From Bradyrhizobium sp. NAS80.1 (GTDB lineage Bacteria > Pseudomonadota > Alphaproteobacteria > Rhizobiales > Xanthobacteraceae), in the NCBI RefSeq assembly GCF_001908205.1, contig NZ_LGHL01000037.1, positions 1-64,000 on the forward strand: a stretch of 64,000 bases of DNA, in the 5' to 3' direction. The position numbers were made by a program, and so were the translations under genes. How positions within the stretch are numbered: position 1 is the first letter of the stretch; the number at the start of each line of letters is the position of its first letter. This document shows, one piece after another, positions 10,437-19,234 of the stretch. The notes beneath the pieces were generated by a model. The model was not told the origin of the DNA and did no database searches. It worked only from the letters and a program-made list of their open reading frames with translations.

Positions 10437-11833
10437 CTTCGCGCCGGCCATTGCGGCGGATGGCTGCCGAGCGGCATCGCCGGACGGCTCCATCTGGCCG
10501 GCGTCTTCGACAGCACCGCCGAATGGCGCACCGCCTTCAACGTGCCGAAGCCAGATGGCACGCTCTCGATGAACACAGCCTGTACAGCCTCGCCCGCAAG
10601 ATCCGGGGTATTCAGGCCGCCTTCGAGCCGGCCGAGATGCCACAGCCAGCGCCCGGTCTGGGCCAGCGACACGCGGACGTGCCAGCTGCCGCCTTCGCGG
10701 GCCTGGCGGGCTCTGGCTATCATCGCGCCGAACGCCATCAGATAGCCGGTGGCGTGGTCGAGCATTTGTGCCGGCAATTCCTTCGGCCCGTCGATGCCGG
10801 CGGCCTGCCCCTCGGCATGGTTGAAGCCGGTCGTGGTCTGCACGAGAGAATCAAAGCCGCGCCGCTCCGCCCAGGGGCCGGCATGGCCATAGGCCGACAG
10901 GGTGACGTAGACGATGCCGGGATTGATTTTGGCTGCGTCCTCCGGCGCGAAGCCGAGAGCAGCGAGCGCGCGTGGGCGATAGCCTTGCGAGAAGATGTCG
11001 GCGTCTTTCAGAAGGTCGCGCAGTTGCGCCCGTCCCGCCTCGCTCTTCAGTTCGACCAACGTCGTGAGCTTGCCGCGGCCGGTGTCGATGGTGAGCCAGG
11101 GAATGGCGGGCAGCTCAGGCCCTGAAACCAGGAGCACATCCGCACCGTGCGCGGCGAGCGTGCGGCCGGCGACGGGGCCTGCGATGACGCGGGAGAGATC
11201 GAGCACGCGAAGGCCGGCGAGCGGACGATGACCTTTGGGCCATAGCTTTGGCGGGGCGTCGCCGATCTTCTCGATCGAGATCAGCGGCAGCTCAGCGAGC
11301 GCGCACGCCTGCGGCAGCGCCGACCATTCGTCGTAGCTCCGCATCAAGGCAACGACGCCGCCGGCGGCATAGGCGGCGGTCTCGAAATCCTCGCCCTTCC
11401 ATTGCATCAACGCTGCTTGAACTTTCTCGCGCTCGGGTTCGCAACCGAGCACCCTGCAGACGGCGTCGCGGTGATGCGGGAAATTGGTGTGGCAGCGGAC
11501 GAAGCGGCTGTCGCCGGTCTTGTAGACTCCGGCGATGGCGTCCCAGGCCGGTGGCGGCGGCTTGTCGTCGAGGCGCAGATAACGCTCGGAGCGGCATTCG
11601 GCGACGGCGTGGCGCATGTCGACGGTGACCTCCTGCGCCACGCCACTGCGCAGTCTCCAGATTTCAGCGGCGGCGAGGCCAGCAGCGGCGATCGTCGTCT
11701 GGCCGGCAACGGCAACGCGAAACGAGGACGGGATCTGCGGCTCATCGCCGGTCAGGTGCACACGCTCGAGCGCGGCGGCGTCGCCGCCGACGGAGGTCCA
11801 GATGTCCTTGAGAATATCAGCGGGACTTTGCAT
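10433..11833 (-). CDS. Family III CoA-transferase (CaiB/BaiF type)
   Basis: About 466 residues. The C-terminal half carries the family core: PLAGLRVLDLSRVIAGPVAGRTLAAHGADVL, the GRGK and LLKDADIFSQGYRPRALAALGF segments, and YVTLSAYGHAGPW. The enzyme moves CoA between acids through an aspartyl-CoA intermediate in the cytoplasm. The N-terminal 200 residues are a diverged first domain, as in other duplicated members. ATG 11833 was chosen because the further open frame to 11914 is repeat sequence. No acyl-CoA dehydrogenase or other partner is next to it, so substrates are unknown. Confidence 0.85.
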   Translation of the reverse strand: MQSPADILKDIWTSVGGDAAALERVHLTGDEPQIPSSFRVAVAGQTTIAAAGLAAAEIWRLRSGVAQEVTVDMRHAVAECRSERYLRLDDKPPPPAWDAIAGVYKTGDSRFVRCHTNFPHHRDAVCRVLGCEPEREKVQAALMQWKGEDFETAAYAAGGVVALMRSYDEWSALPQACALAELPLISIEKIGDAPPKLWPKGHRPLAGLRVLDLSRVIAGPVAGRTLAAHGADVLLVSGPELPAIPWLTIDTGRGKLTTLVELKSEAGRAQLRDLLKDADIFSQGYRPRALAALGFAPEDAAKINPGIVYVTLSAYGHAGPWAERRGFDSLVQTTTGFNHAEGQAAGIDGPKELPAQMLDHATGYLMAFGAMIARARQAREGGSWHVRVSLAQTGRWLWHLGRLEGGLNTPDLAGEAVQAVFIESVPSGFGTLKAVRHSAVLSKTPARWSRPAMPLGSHPPQWPARS

Positions 11834-11845
11834 GACCGCTTCTCT

Positions 11846-11932
11846 AGCGCGATGATCGTCATCGCGCTTTAGGTTGTTGTTTGAGCATGATCTTTTCGGA
11901 AAACCGCTGCGCACTTTTCCGGATCATGCTCT
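11846..11932. repeat. Dispersed palindromic repeat, second GCATGATC copy
   Basis: AGCGCGATGA/GTCATCGCGCT forms a hairpin with a 2-nt loop, followed by the same tail as at 4841-4902 (TTGTTTGAGCATGATC, TCGGAAAACCGCTGC, TTTTCCGGATCATGCT) with only a few base changes. The hairpin arm is shorter than in the first copy. It lies between the starts of the CoA-transferase (minus) and the small membrane protein (plus), that is, in a divergent promoter region. Confidence 0.75.
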
Positions 11933-11968
11933 ACTTTTCGACCATTCATGATCGCGGAAAGGAATGCA

Positions 11969-12256
11969 ATGGCCGCCATCGCCCCCCTCACCGCAGGCGC
12001 CGTGTTCGTCGCAACGGCGGCGACCGACGCGGTCTACGTGATGTTCACATCCGCCGTGATCGCACGCAAGCGCGTGCCGGCCGCGAGTTGGAGCGCGATC
12101 TGGTACCTGCTCTCATCCTACGCGGTGATCAGCTACACCGAGAACGCCTTCTATGTCGCCTTCGCCGCGGCCGGCTCCTGGGTCGGCGCCTACGCGTCGA
12201 TGACCTTCCTGCACCGCCCGTCCGGCGGCCCGCCGGTGGGAGCTGCGCCTGAGTGA
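11969..12256 (+). CDS. Small hydrophobic membrane protein, unknown function
   Basis: 95 residues with three likely membrane helices (about 8-30, 43-62, 64-84) and a short Pro/Gly tail. A YTENAFYVAFAAAGSW segment lies in the third. I do not recognise a family with confidence. ATG 11969 is preferred over 11948 because GGAAAGGA sits 5-12 nt upstream. The gene is flanked by two different repeat families, and an antisense frame over it has no such start signals. Confidence 0.6.
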   Translation: MAAIAPLTAGAVFVATAATDAVYVMFTSAVIARKRVPAASWSAIWYLLSSYAVISYTENAFYVAFAAAGSWVGAYASMTFLHRPSGGPPVGAAPE

Positions 12257-12284
12257 GGGGCGGGCGTCCGACCATCTCGCACTG

Positions 12285-12408
12285 TGTCATCATCCGCCTT
12301 GTGCGCACTTGCGCACTGGGGCGGATGATCCAGTATTCCAGAAACCAAAGTAATAGAGCCGAGATGGCACGGCGTACTGGATACCCCGCCTTCGCGGGGT
12401 ATGACACT
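12285..12408. repeat. Palindromic intergenic repeat, 'GATCCAGTATTCCAG' family, copy 1
   Basis: It begins TGTCATCATCCGCC and contains an inverted core (GTGCGCACTTGCGCAC), GGATGATCCAGTATTCCAG, then GGCGTACTGGATACCCCGC, TTC, and GCGGGGTATGACA. The ends (TGTCAT / ATGACA) are inverted and internal CCAGTA/TACTGG also pair, so the RNA would fold into a long arm. A second copy in the same orientation lies at 13257-13360, on the other side of the SDR gene. Confidence 0.75.
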
Positions 12409-12475
12409 GAGAACGAATTCGACATCCTCGCTCAAACAACTAAGCTCCCTGCGATCAACAAAGAGGAGCCAAACA

Positions 12476-13246
12476 ATGGATCTCGGTCTCAAAGGAAAGA
12501 ACGCCATCGTCCTCGGCGGCACGCGCGGTATCGGGCGGGCGATTGCGACAACGCTCGCCGGTGAAGGCGCCAATGTCGCGGTGTGCGCGCGCAACGCGGA
12601 TCAGGTCGCGGCCACTGTTGCCGAACTGAAGGCGAGCGGCGTTCGCGCCATCGGCAGCCCGGTCGACGTCACCGACGGCGCTGCGCTGAAGTCCTGGATC
12701 GAGGGCGCCGCAAAAGAGCTTGGCGGCATCGACTTGCTGTTCTCCAATGCCGGCGCGATGGCGCAAGGCCAGGATGCCGCATCATGGGAACAGAACTTCC
12801 GGCTGGACGTGCTCGGCGCCGTGCACGCGTTTGATGCCGCGCGGCCGTTCCTCGAAGCCAGCGGCGAGAAAAGCGGCGATTCCGCCTTCGTCATCATCTC
12901 CTCGATTTCGGCGGCGCAGGCTGACCTCGCAAGCTCCTACGGACCGATCAAGGCGGCACTGATCCACATGGCCAAGGGACTGGCGCGGCAATATGCGAAG
13001 AAGAAAATCCGCGTCAACGTGGTCTCGCCCGGCACCGTCTATTTCAAGGGCGGCGTCTGGAACATGGTCGAGAAGAACATGCCGGAGCGCTACAAGGATG
13101 CGATGAACCGCAATCCGACCGGCCGAATGGCAACGCCGCAGGAAATCGCGAGCGCGGCGGTGTTTCTGGCAAGCCCGGTGTCGTCATTCACCACCGGCTC
13201 GAATCTCGTCGTGGACGGCGCGATCTCGAACCGGGTGAATTTTTAG
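12476..13246 (+). CDS. Short-chain dehydrogenase/reductase (SDR)
   Basis: 256 residues of a classical SDR: the cofactor loop GGTRGIG at about 14-20 (a variant of TGxxxGIG), LFSNAG near 89, the catalytic serine in IISSIS (about 140) and Y-x3-K in SSYGPIKAAL. The C-terminus has the usual SSFTTGSNLVVDGA. It oxidises or reduces a hydroxyl/keto group with NAD(P). ATG 12476 is set by AGAGGAG 7 nt upstream; the longer frame from 12401 begins in repeat sequence. It is monocistronic and bracketed by two copies of the same repeat. The substrate is unknown. Confidence 0.87.
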   Translation: MDLGLKGKNAIVLGGTRGIGRAIATTLAGEGANVAVCARNADQVAATVAELKASGVRAIGSPVDVTDGAALKSWIEGAAKELGGIDLLFSNAGAMAQGQDAASWEQNFRLDVLGAVHAFDAARPFLEASGEKSGDSAFVIISSISAAQADLASSYGPIKAALIHMAKGLARQYAKKKIRVNVVSPGTVYFKGGVWNMVEKNMPERYKDAMNRNPTGRMATPQEIASAAVFLASPVSSFTTGSNLVVDGAISNRVNF

Positions 13247-13256
13247 GGGCGGCACT

Positions 13257-13360
13257 CTGTCATCGCCCGACTTGATCGGGCGATCCAGTATTCCAGAGGC
13301 GACTGTGATTGAACCGAAAGGCCGCGGCGTACTGGATACCCCGCTTTCGCGGGGTATGAC
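13257..13360. repeat. Palindromic intergenic repeat, 'GATCCAGTATTCCAG' family, copy 2
   Basis: It begins CTGTCATCGCCCGA with the hairpin CGCCCGA-CTTGA-TCGGGCG, then GATCCAGTATTCCAGAGGCG, GGCGTACTGGATACCCCGC, TTTC, and GCGGGGTATGACG. The parts are in the same order and orientation as copy 1 (12285-12408). It lies between the convergent SDR gene and the dnaE2 remnant. Confidence 0.75.
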
Positions 13361-13394
13361 GACTGAGAGTGTGGCGGCACCTTGCGTCACAGCC

Positions 13395-14222
13395 TCAATG
13401 AAAATCCCGCGACGGCGGCAGGATGCGGACGTTGCGGGGGTGGCGGAGCTTTTGCGCCGGCATATCCGCGTGATCGCGACGGTCGTCATTGAGGGGCTCG
13501 ATCAGGGCGGCGCCTGATGGCACCGGATGCTTGCGGCTCAGGGCATCGTTGGCAAGACCGACCAGATCGTGCGAGCGGTCGGTCATGCGCTGCGCGATGA
13601 GGTGCGTCACCTTCTCGGGGCTGCTCTGGATATAGCCCTCGACCAGGATGAGGCGCGCGCCCATCACCTCTTTGCGGTACTGCTCCATGATCTTGGGCCA
13701 CACCACGACATTGGCGATGCCGGTTTCGTCCTCAAGCGTCATGAACACGACGCCGCTGGCGCTGCCCGGCCGCTGCCGGACCAGCACCACGCCGGCGCAG
13801 CGGACGCGGCGCCGCTCGTTCTCATGACTGATGTCCTTGCAAGCGACCACCCGTTCGCGCGTGAACATCTCGCGCAGGAATTCCATCGGATGGCCCTTAA
13901 GCGATAGCCGGATGGTCTGATAGTCAGCGACGACCTGCTCGGCGCGCGGCATCACAGGCAGCGGCTTGGCGTGCTCGTCCGGCTGCTCGCGCGCGGTCGC
14001 CGCCTCGAACAGCGGCAGCAGCACATCGTCCGGCAGCCGCCGCACCTGCCACAGCGCCTCGCGGCGGTCGAGCCCGAGCGAGCGGAACGCGTCGGCGTCC
14101 GCCAGCAGGATCAGCGCGCGCTTGGGCAGGCCGGTATCGCGCGCGAAGTCTTCGAGTGAGGTGAAGGGACGGCGGCTGCGGGCGGCGATGATGCGGTCGG
14201 CCCAGTCCTGGGCTCTCTCCAC
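13395..14222 (-). pseudogene. dnaE2: 3' remnant of dnaE2/imuC (error-prone DNA polymerase III alpha)
   Basis: About 275 codons remain of a protein usually over 1000 residues. Visible are the helix-hairpin segment ending in ADAFRSLGLDRREALWQVRRL, the linker with the HPMEFLREMF motif, the OB fold (GVVLVRQRPGSASGVVFMTLEDETG, VVWPKIMEQY) and the family's characteristic end HPRNVRILPPSRDFH. Homology starts near ERAQDWADRIIAARS at about 14220. The frame then runs upstream for about 40 codons through a palindromic repeat (14226-14325), which encodes no polymerase sequence. The PHP and catalytic domains, imuA and imuB are absent. The remaining frame has no stops or shifts, so loss may be recent or the piece may still be translated. 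Confidence 0.85.
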
Positions 14223-14225
14223 ACT

Positions 14226-14325
14226 GTCATTCCGGGGCGGCGCGCCAGCGTCGAGCCCGGAATCCATAACCCCGATCGGGAGTATGGATTCCGGGCTCGC
14301 GACTTCGTCGCGCCCCGGAATGACG
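14226..14325. repeat. Palindromic intergenic repeat, 'TCATTCCGGGGCG' family, copy 1
   Basis: GTCATTCCGGGGCG at one end pairs with CGCCCCGGAATGAC at the other; inside, GAGCCCGGAATCCATA pairs with TATGGATTCCGGGCTC. The whole 100 bp can fold into one cruciform-like arm. It abuts the point where dnaE2 homology stops and lies upstream of the aldehyde dehydrogenase gene. A longer copy is at 16052-16181, on the far side of that gene. Confidence 0.75.
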
Positions 14326-14478
14326 GTGGTGTGCCACCTTGCCACGTCCCCGCCATCCGCTCATATAGTCTCCGTCTGCCGCAACGCTGGCCCCGCATAT
14401 GGCGGGTTCAATTGCGGGTGCTTTCGTGCAAGGATACCTGCCGAAACGCCCCCTCCATGCCCCAAGAAGAGGTTAATG

Positions 14479-15909
14479 ATGGTCAATCGTATGCAATTCT
14501 ACATCGACGGCGCCTGGGTCGATCCCGCCGTCAAGAAGTCCACTCCGGTCGTCAATCCGGCGACGGAAGAGGCGATGTACGAGGTTGCACTGGGCTCCAA
14601 GGCTGACGTGGACAAGGCCGTCGCCGCCGCCAAGCGCGCCTTTGCAACTTTCTCCCAGACCAGCCGCGAGGAGCGCGTCGCGCTGCTCACCAAGGTCATC
14701 GAGGTTTATAAGGGTCGTCTCAAGGAGATCGGTGCCGCCGTCTCCGACGAGATGGGCGCGCCGCTGCCGATGGCGGAGAAGCTCCAGGCCGGCGCCGGCC
14801 TCGGCCATCTCATGACCACGCTCGACGTGCTCAAGAACTATCATTTCGAGGAGCCGGTCGGCACCGCCATGGTGCTGCGTGAGCCGATCGGCGTGGTCGG
14901 CATGATCACGCCCTGGAACTGGCCGCTGAACCAGATCGCCTGCAAGGTCGCGCCCGCGCTCGCTGCCGGCTGCACCATGATCCTGAAGCCGTCGGAGTTC
15001 ACGCCGACCTCGGCGCTGATCTTCGCGGAAATCCTCCATGAAGCCGGTGTGCCGAAGGGCGTGTTCAACCTCGTCAACGGTCTCGGCCCCGAGGTCGGCG
15101 CCGCCATGAGCGAGCATCCCGACATCGACATGATCTCCTTCACCGGCTCGACCCGCGCCGGCATCGACGTTGCCAAGCGCGCGGCCCCGACCGTGAAGCG
15201 CGTCAGTCAGGAGCTCGGCGGCAAGTCGCCGAACGTCATCCTCGAAGGCGCCGACCTGCAGAAGGCGGTGACCGGCGGCGTGATGCACATGTTCAACAAC
15301 TCCGGCCAGTCCTGCAACGCGCCCTCGCGCATGATCGTGCCGCTGTCGAAGATGAAGGAAGTCGCCGCGATCGCGAAGGCTGTCGCCGACAAGACCAAGG
15401 CGGGCGATCCGCGCGCCGAAGGCACCACCATCGGCCCGGTCGTCAACCGCGGCCAGTGGGACAAGATCCAGGCGCTGATCAAGAAAGGCATCGACGAGGG
15501 CGCAACGCTCGTCGCCGGCGGCCCGGGCCTGCCCGAAGGCGTCAACAAGGGCTTCTATGTCCGTCCGACCATCTTCGCCGACGTCACCAGCGACATGACG
15601 ATTGCCCGTGAAGAAATCTTCGGACCGGTGTTGACCATCATCGGCGCCAAGGACGAAGCCGACGCCGTGAAGATCGCCAACGACACGCCCTATGGCCTTG
15701 CCGGCTACGTCACGGCCGATACGGTCGAGAACGCCAAGCGGGTCGGTCGCCAGATCCGCGCCGGCAACGTCAACCTCCAGGGCGTGCCGAATGACCGCAC
15801 CGCGCCGTTCGGCGGCTACAAGCAGTCCGGCAACGGCCGCGAGTGGGGCAAGTACGGCCTCGAGGACTTCCTCGAAGTGAAGGCCGTCGCCGGCTTCAAC
15901 GCGGCGTAA
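14479..15909 (+). CDS. NAD(P)-dependent aldehyde dehydrogenase
   Basis: About 476 residues of the ALDH superfamily. Visible: the cofactor/oxyanion motif TPWNWPLNQ, KPSEFTP, FTGSTRAG, the general-base glutamate in QELGGKSPN, the catalytic cysteine in NNSGQSCNAPSRM and EEIFGPVL. It oxidises an aldehyde to its acid in the cytoplasm. ATG 14476 and 14479 both fit AAGAAGAGG just upstream; the open frame from 13966 is antisense to dnaE2. TATAGT at 14364 is a weak -10 candidate. A strong terminator follows. The neighbouring sugar-acid cluster raises a semialdehyde substrate, but the active-site region looks closer to general aromatic/aliphatic ALDHs. Confidence 0.9.
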   Translation: MVNRMQFYIDGAWVDPAVKKSTPVVNPATEEAMYEVALGSKADVDKAVAAAKRAFATFSQTSREERVALLTKVIEVYKGRLKEIGAAVSDEMGAPLPMAEKLQAGAGLGHLMTTLDVLKNYHFEEPVGTAMVLREPIGVVGMITPWNWPLNQIACKVAPALAAGCTMILKPSEFTPTSALIFAEILHEAGVPKGVFNLVNGLGPEVGAAMSEHPDIDMISFTGSTRAGIDVAKRAAPTVKRVSQELGGKSPNVILEGADLQKAVTGGVMHMFNNSGQSCNAPSRMIVPLSKMKEVAAIAKAVADKTKAGDPRAEGTTIGPVVNRGQWDKIQALIKKGIDEGATLVAGGPGLPEGVNKGFYVRPTIFADVTSDMTIAREEIFGPVLTIIGAKDEADAVKIANDTPYGLAGYVTADTVENAKRVGRQIRAGNVNLQGVPNDRTAPFGGYKQSGNGREWGKYGLEDFLEVKAVAGFNAA

Positions 15910-15931
15910 GCGTTAGCGCCTGAACAGAATG

Positions 15932-15965
15932 ACGCCGGAGCGGGAAGCCGCTCCGGCGTTTTTTG
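15932..15965 (+). terminator. Rho-independent terminator of the aldehyde dehydrogenase gene
   Basis: ACGCCGGAGCG (15932-15942), loop GGAAGC, CGCTCCGGCGT (15949-15959), then TTTTTTG. A perfect 11-bp stem followed at once by a T run. Confidence 0.9.
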
Positions 15966-15969
15966 TTTT

Positions 15970-16040
15970 GTCATTGCGGGGAGCTCGCGACAAAATTGCG
16001 AAGCAATTTTGCGCTGAAGCGACCAAGCAATCCGGAAACC
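15970..16040. repeat. Palindromic repeat with CAAAATTGC-GAA-GCAATTTTG hairpin
   Basis: TCATTGCGGGGAGCTCGCGA precedes a perfect 9-bp stem with a 3-nt loop (15991-16011), then GCGCTGAAGCGACCAAGCAATCC. As I recall, this unit is frequent between genes in Bradyrhizobium and Rhodopseudomonas. Only one copy is seen here, directly joined to the next repeat family. Confidence 0.6.
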
Positions 16041-16051
16041 GTCGCTCTCCG

Positions 16052-16181
16052 GTCATTCCGGGGCGTCGCGTAAGCGACGAGCCCGGAATCTATTCGTCCA
16101 CGGGCCCCGTCGCACGATGGATTCTCACGTGCGCAATTGCGCACCGTAGCTCGGCGCCGAAGAGGCGCGCCCCGGAATGAC
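16052..16181. repeat. Palindromic intergenic repeat, 'TCATTCCGGGGCG' family, copy 2
   Basis: GTCATTCCGGGGCG (from 16052) and CGCGCCCCGGAATGAC (to 16181) form the outer arms, as in the 14226 copy. The interior is longer and carries GTGCGCAATTGCGCAC, a perfect palindrome. It ends 14 nt before the SMP-30 gene's stop codon. Confidence 0.75.
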
Positions 16182-16194
16182 GGCGGCGGAGCAA

Positions 16195-17163
<969 letters not shown>

Positions 17164-17254
17164 GTGCAGTTCTCGTTGTTGCGTTCCCTCTGTTCAAGTC
17201 TGCTATCATCAGTGATCCACGACCGCAAATCGGTCGCCATATAAGAGGACAGAC

Positions 17255-18079
17255 ATGCCGCGCATCTTGATGACGGGAGCTTCGGGCGGAATCGGAACGC
17301 GCCTGCGGAAGCTGCTGCCGCCGATCTATCCGAACCTCTTGCTCAGCGATATCCGCGAGCCCGCCGATCTCGGCCCCAACGAGAACTTCAAGGCGGCGGA
17401 CCTGTCCGACATGGCGCAGGTCGAGGCGATCTGCGACGGCGTCGACGGCATCATCCATTTCGGCGGCTATTCAGTCGAAGGCCCCTGGGACGACATCCTC
17501 CAGGCCAACATCATCGGCGGCTACAATCTATTCGAGGCGGCACGCAAGAAGGGCGTCAAGCGCGTGGTCTTCGCGTCCTCGAACCATGCTGTCGGATTTT
17601 ATCCGCGCCACCACAAGATCGGCACCGACGTCACGGCGCGCCCCGACAGCCGCTACGGTGTCAGCAAGGTGTTCGGCGAGGCGGTCGGCGCGCTCTATGC
17701 CGACAAGCACGGCCTGAAGGTGACCTGCCTCCGCATCGGCAATTTCGGCGACATGCCGCTCGACCAGCGCCGGCTCGCGATCTGGCTGAAGCCCGAGGAT
17801 CTCGTTCAGCTTTGCCGTATCGGGCTCGAACATCCCGACATCCATTTCGAGGTCTTCTACGGCGCCTCCCTCAACGAGCGCGCCTGGTGGGACAATCATC
17901 GCGCCTACGAATTCGGCTATCGCCCGACGGGACGCGCCGAGGACTTCCGCGAGCATGCGATGGCCGAGCAAGCCAAGCTGAAGCCGGACCCGATCGGCGA
18001 CCACTACCAGGGCGGTGCGTTCTGCAGCAATGAGTTCGATGGCGACACGAGCCGCATCATCGACTGGAATAAGCGTTAA
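17255..18079 (+). CDS. udh: NAD-dependent uronate dehydrogenase-like oxidoreductase (extended SDR)
   Basis: 274 residues, close to the 265-270 of known uronate dehydrogenases. The Rossmann loop TGASGGIG is at 7-14, IHFGG at 67-71, the diagnostic ASSNHAVGFYPR at 107-118 and the catalytic Y134-x3-K138 in SRYGVSK. Known members oxidise D-galacturonate or D-glucuronate at C1 to the aldarolactone with NAD+. The adjacent lactonase gene fits the next step. The start follows AAGAGGACAG. The symbol is by family resemblance; oxidation of another aldose is possible because the dehydratase nearby is of the pentonate type. Confidence 0.82.
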   Translation: MPRILMTGASGGIGTRLRKLLPPIYPNLLLSDIREPADLGPNENFKAADLSDMAQVEAICDGVDGIIHFGGYSVEGPWDDILQANIIGGYNLFEAARKKGVKRVVFASSNHAVGFYPRHHKIGTDVTARPDSRYGVSKVFGEAVGALYADKHGLKVTCLRIGNFGDMPLDQRRLAIWLKPEDLVQLCRIGLEHPDIHFEVFYGASLNERAWWDNHRAYEFGYRPTGRAEDFREHAMAEQAKLKPDPIGDHYQGGAFCSNEFDGDTSRIIDWNKR

Positions 18080-18134
18080 GGCTTGACGTGAATGCAGGTG
18101 TGCTCCTTCGCCCCGCTTGCGGGGAGAGGGGCGG

Positions 18135-18361
18135 GCTATCGCATATAACGGTCGAGAGGTTGCCGACCGTGCTCGGCCTGCATGGTTCTCGCGGCGATGC
18201 GAAGCATCGTCCGCTACGCCCGCTTCGGCGGGCTCCTCACCATGAGGGTTTGATATCTCGCCGCGAAACGCGACCTCATCCTGAGGGCCCGCCCTAGGCG
18301 GGCGCCTCGAAGGATGGCCGCAGGCGAGCTTCCCGCCACGTTTTTCTTCATATGCGATAGC
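18135..18361. mobile_element. MITE-like 227-bp element with 12-bp terminal inverted repeats
   Basis: GCTATCGCATAT (18135-18146) and ATATGCGATAGC (18350-18361) are perfect inverted ends enclosing about 200 bp without a gene. The interior contains a two-module palindromic repeat: module x (18194-18247, GCGATGCGAAGCAT to CTCCTCACCATGAGG) and module y (18273-18320, CCTCATCCTGAGG to TCGAAGGATGGCCG). The same modules occur in reverse order at 54834-54970. This fills most of the 301-nt gap between convergent genes; 18108-18128 also holds a CCCCGC-TT-GCGGGG hairpin. No target-site duplication was clear. Confidence 0.5.
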
Positions 18362-18380
18362 GCTGCCGCAAGCTGCCGCG

Positions 18381-19061
18381 CTAGCTCTCCTCGCCCGCGA
18401 TCCGCGCCAGATAATCCGACTTGCTGAACTGCATGTGATCGACGCAGAGCTGGGCGAACGCCCAACTGTCGCGGCCCTTCAATAGCTCGATCATCAGCTC
18501 GTGCTGGCGCCGCGATTGCGCAAGCCCGTCGCGGTCTGCGAGGTTCTTCGCGCGCATCGGCAGCGTCAGGTTCATGTAGTCCTGGAGCGAGCGCACCAGA
18601 TAGGGATTGCCGCAAGCCGAAAACAGCGCGAGGTGGAAGGCGTCGTTGGCCTCGTGGATGCCGCGCAGATCCTGCGCGTCGGCCTTCGCACAATACTGCC
18701 GCTGCAGAATGGTCAATTCGTCGATGAGGCCTTGCTTTGCGGGCAGCGGGATCATCAGTGCGGCCTGCCGCGTCAGCATCTCCCGGACTTCGTAGATCTG
18801 CCGGACTTCCTCGGCCGAGTAGAACCGGACGGCGGCGCCGACATTCTTCTCGCGGCGGACAATGCCGCGTCGCTCCGCATCCACCAGCGCCTGGCGCACG
18901 AAATGCCTGGAGGTGCCGTAGCGCGACATCAGCGCGTCTTCGGTGAGACGCGCACCCGGCGGCAGGCGGCCGAAGATGATGTCCTCCTCCAGACGCGCGA
19001 CGACATCGTCCGGATCGTCGCGCCGGACCGTCATGGCGTCTGCGGTGCGAATGTCGGACAT
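18381..19061 (-). CDS. GntR-family regulator, FadR/VanR subfamily
   Basis: 226 residues. The winged helix-turn-helix at about 12-75 includes LEEDIIFGRLPPGARLTEDAL, RYGTSRHFVRQAL and AERRGIVRR. The all-helical FCD effector domain at about 85-215 has the metal-binding residues typical of the group (FHLALFSACGN and a late histidine). Such regulators bind a sugar acid or carboxylate and usually repress. It is divergent from the dehydratase/TRAP operon and most likely controls it through the inverted repeat at 19118-19190. ATG 19061 was chosen; the longer frame would cross that operator. Confidence 0.87.
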   Translation of the reverse strand: MSDIRTADAMTVRRDDPDDVVARLEEDIIFGRLPPGARLTEDALMSRYGTSRHFVRQALVDAERRGIVRREKNVGAAVRFYSAEEVRQIYEVREMLTRQAALMIPLPAKQGLIDELTILQRQYCAKADAQDLRGIHEANDAFHLALFSACGNPYLVRSLQDYMNLTLPMRAKNLADRDGLAQSRRQHELMIELLKGRDSWAFAQLCVDHMQFSKSDYLARIAGEES

Positions 19062-19117
19062 CCCCTCAGCCTCCCGGCGCCCGGCCGGTCCGTCCTGTGG
19101 AGCAGGGAAGGTGCGGG

Positions 19118-19190
19118 TTGTCAATAATTCGTGGCACCAAACGGTGTCTGTGGCAGAAAGTGCGACGATATGGACCAGTCTTATTGACAA
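19118..19190. promoter_or_regulatory. Divergent promoter/operator with perfect TTGTCAATAA inverted repeat
   Basis: TTGTCAATAA (19118-19127) and TTATTGACAA (19181-19190) are exact reverse complements 53 nt apart. Each contains TTGACA reading outward, 57 nt from the regulator start and 45 nt from the dehydratase start, so both may be -35 boxes of divergent promoters as well as operator halves. The -10 boxes are not obvious. Confidence 0.55.
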
Positions 19191-19234
19191 TCGAAGGGCA
19201 GGCTGTACCACAATGGCAACCTGGAAGGAGCGGC

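Noticed and set aside
14223..14345. First 40 codons of the dnaE2-like frame as a leader domain
   Set aside because: They are encoded by the palindromic repeat at 14226-14325 and resemble no polymerase segment.
13966..14475. 170-codon N-terminal extension of the aldehyde dehydrogenase
   Set aside because: It is antisense to the dnaE2 remnant and crosses a palindromic repeat; the ALDH begins normally at 14476/14479.
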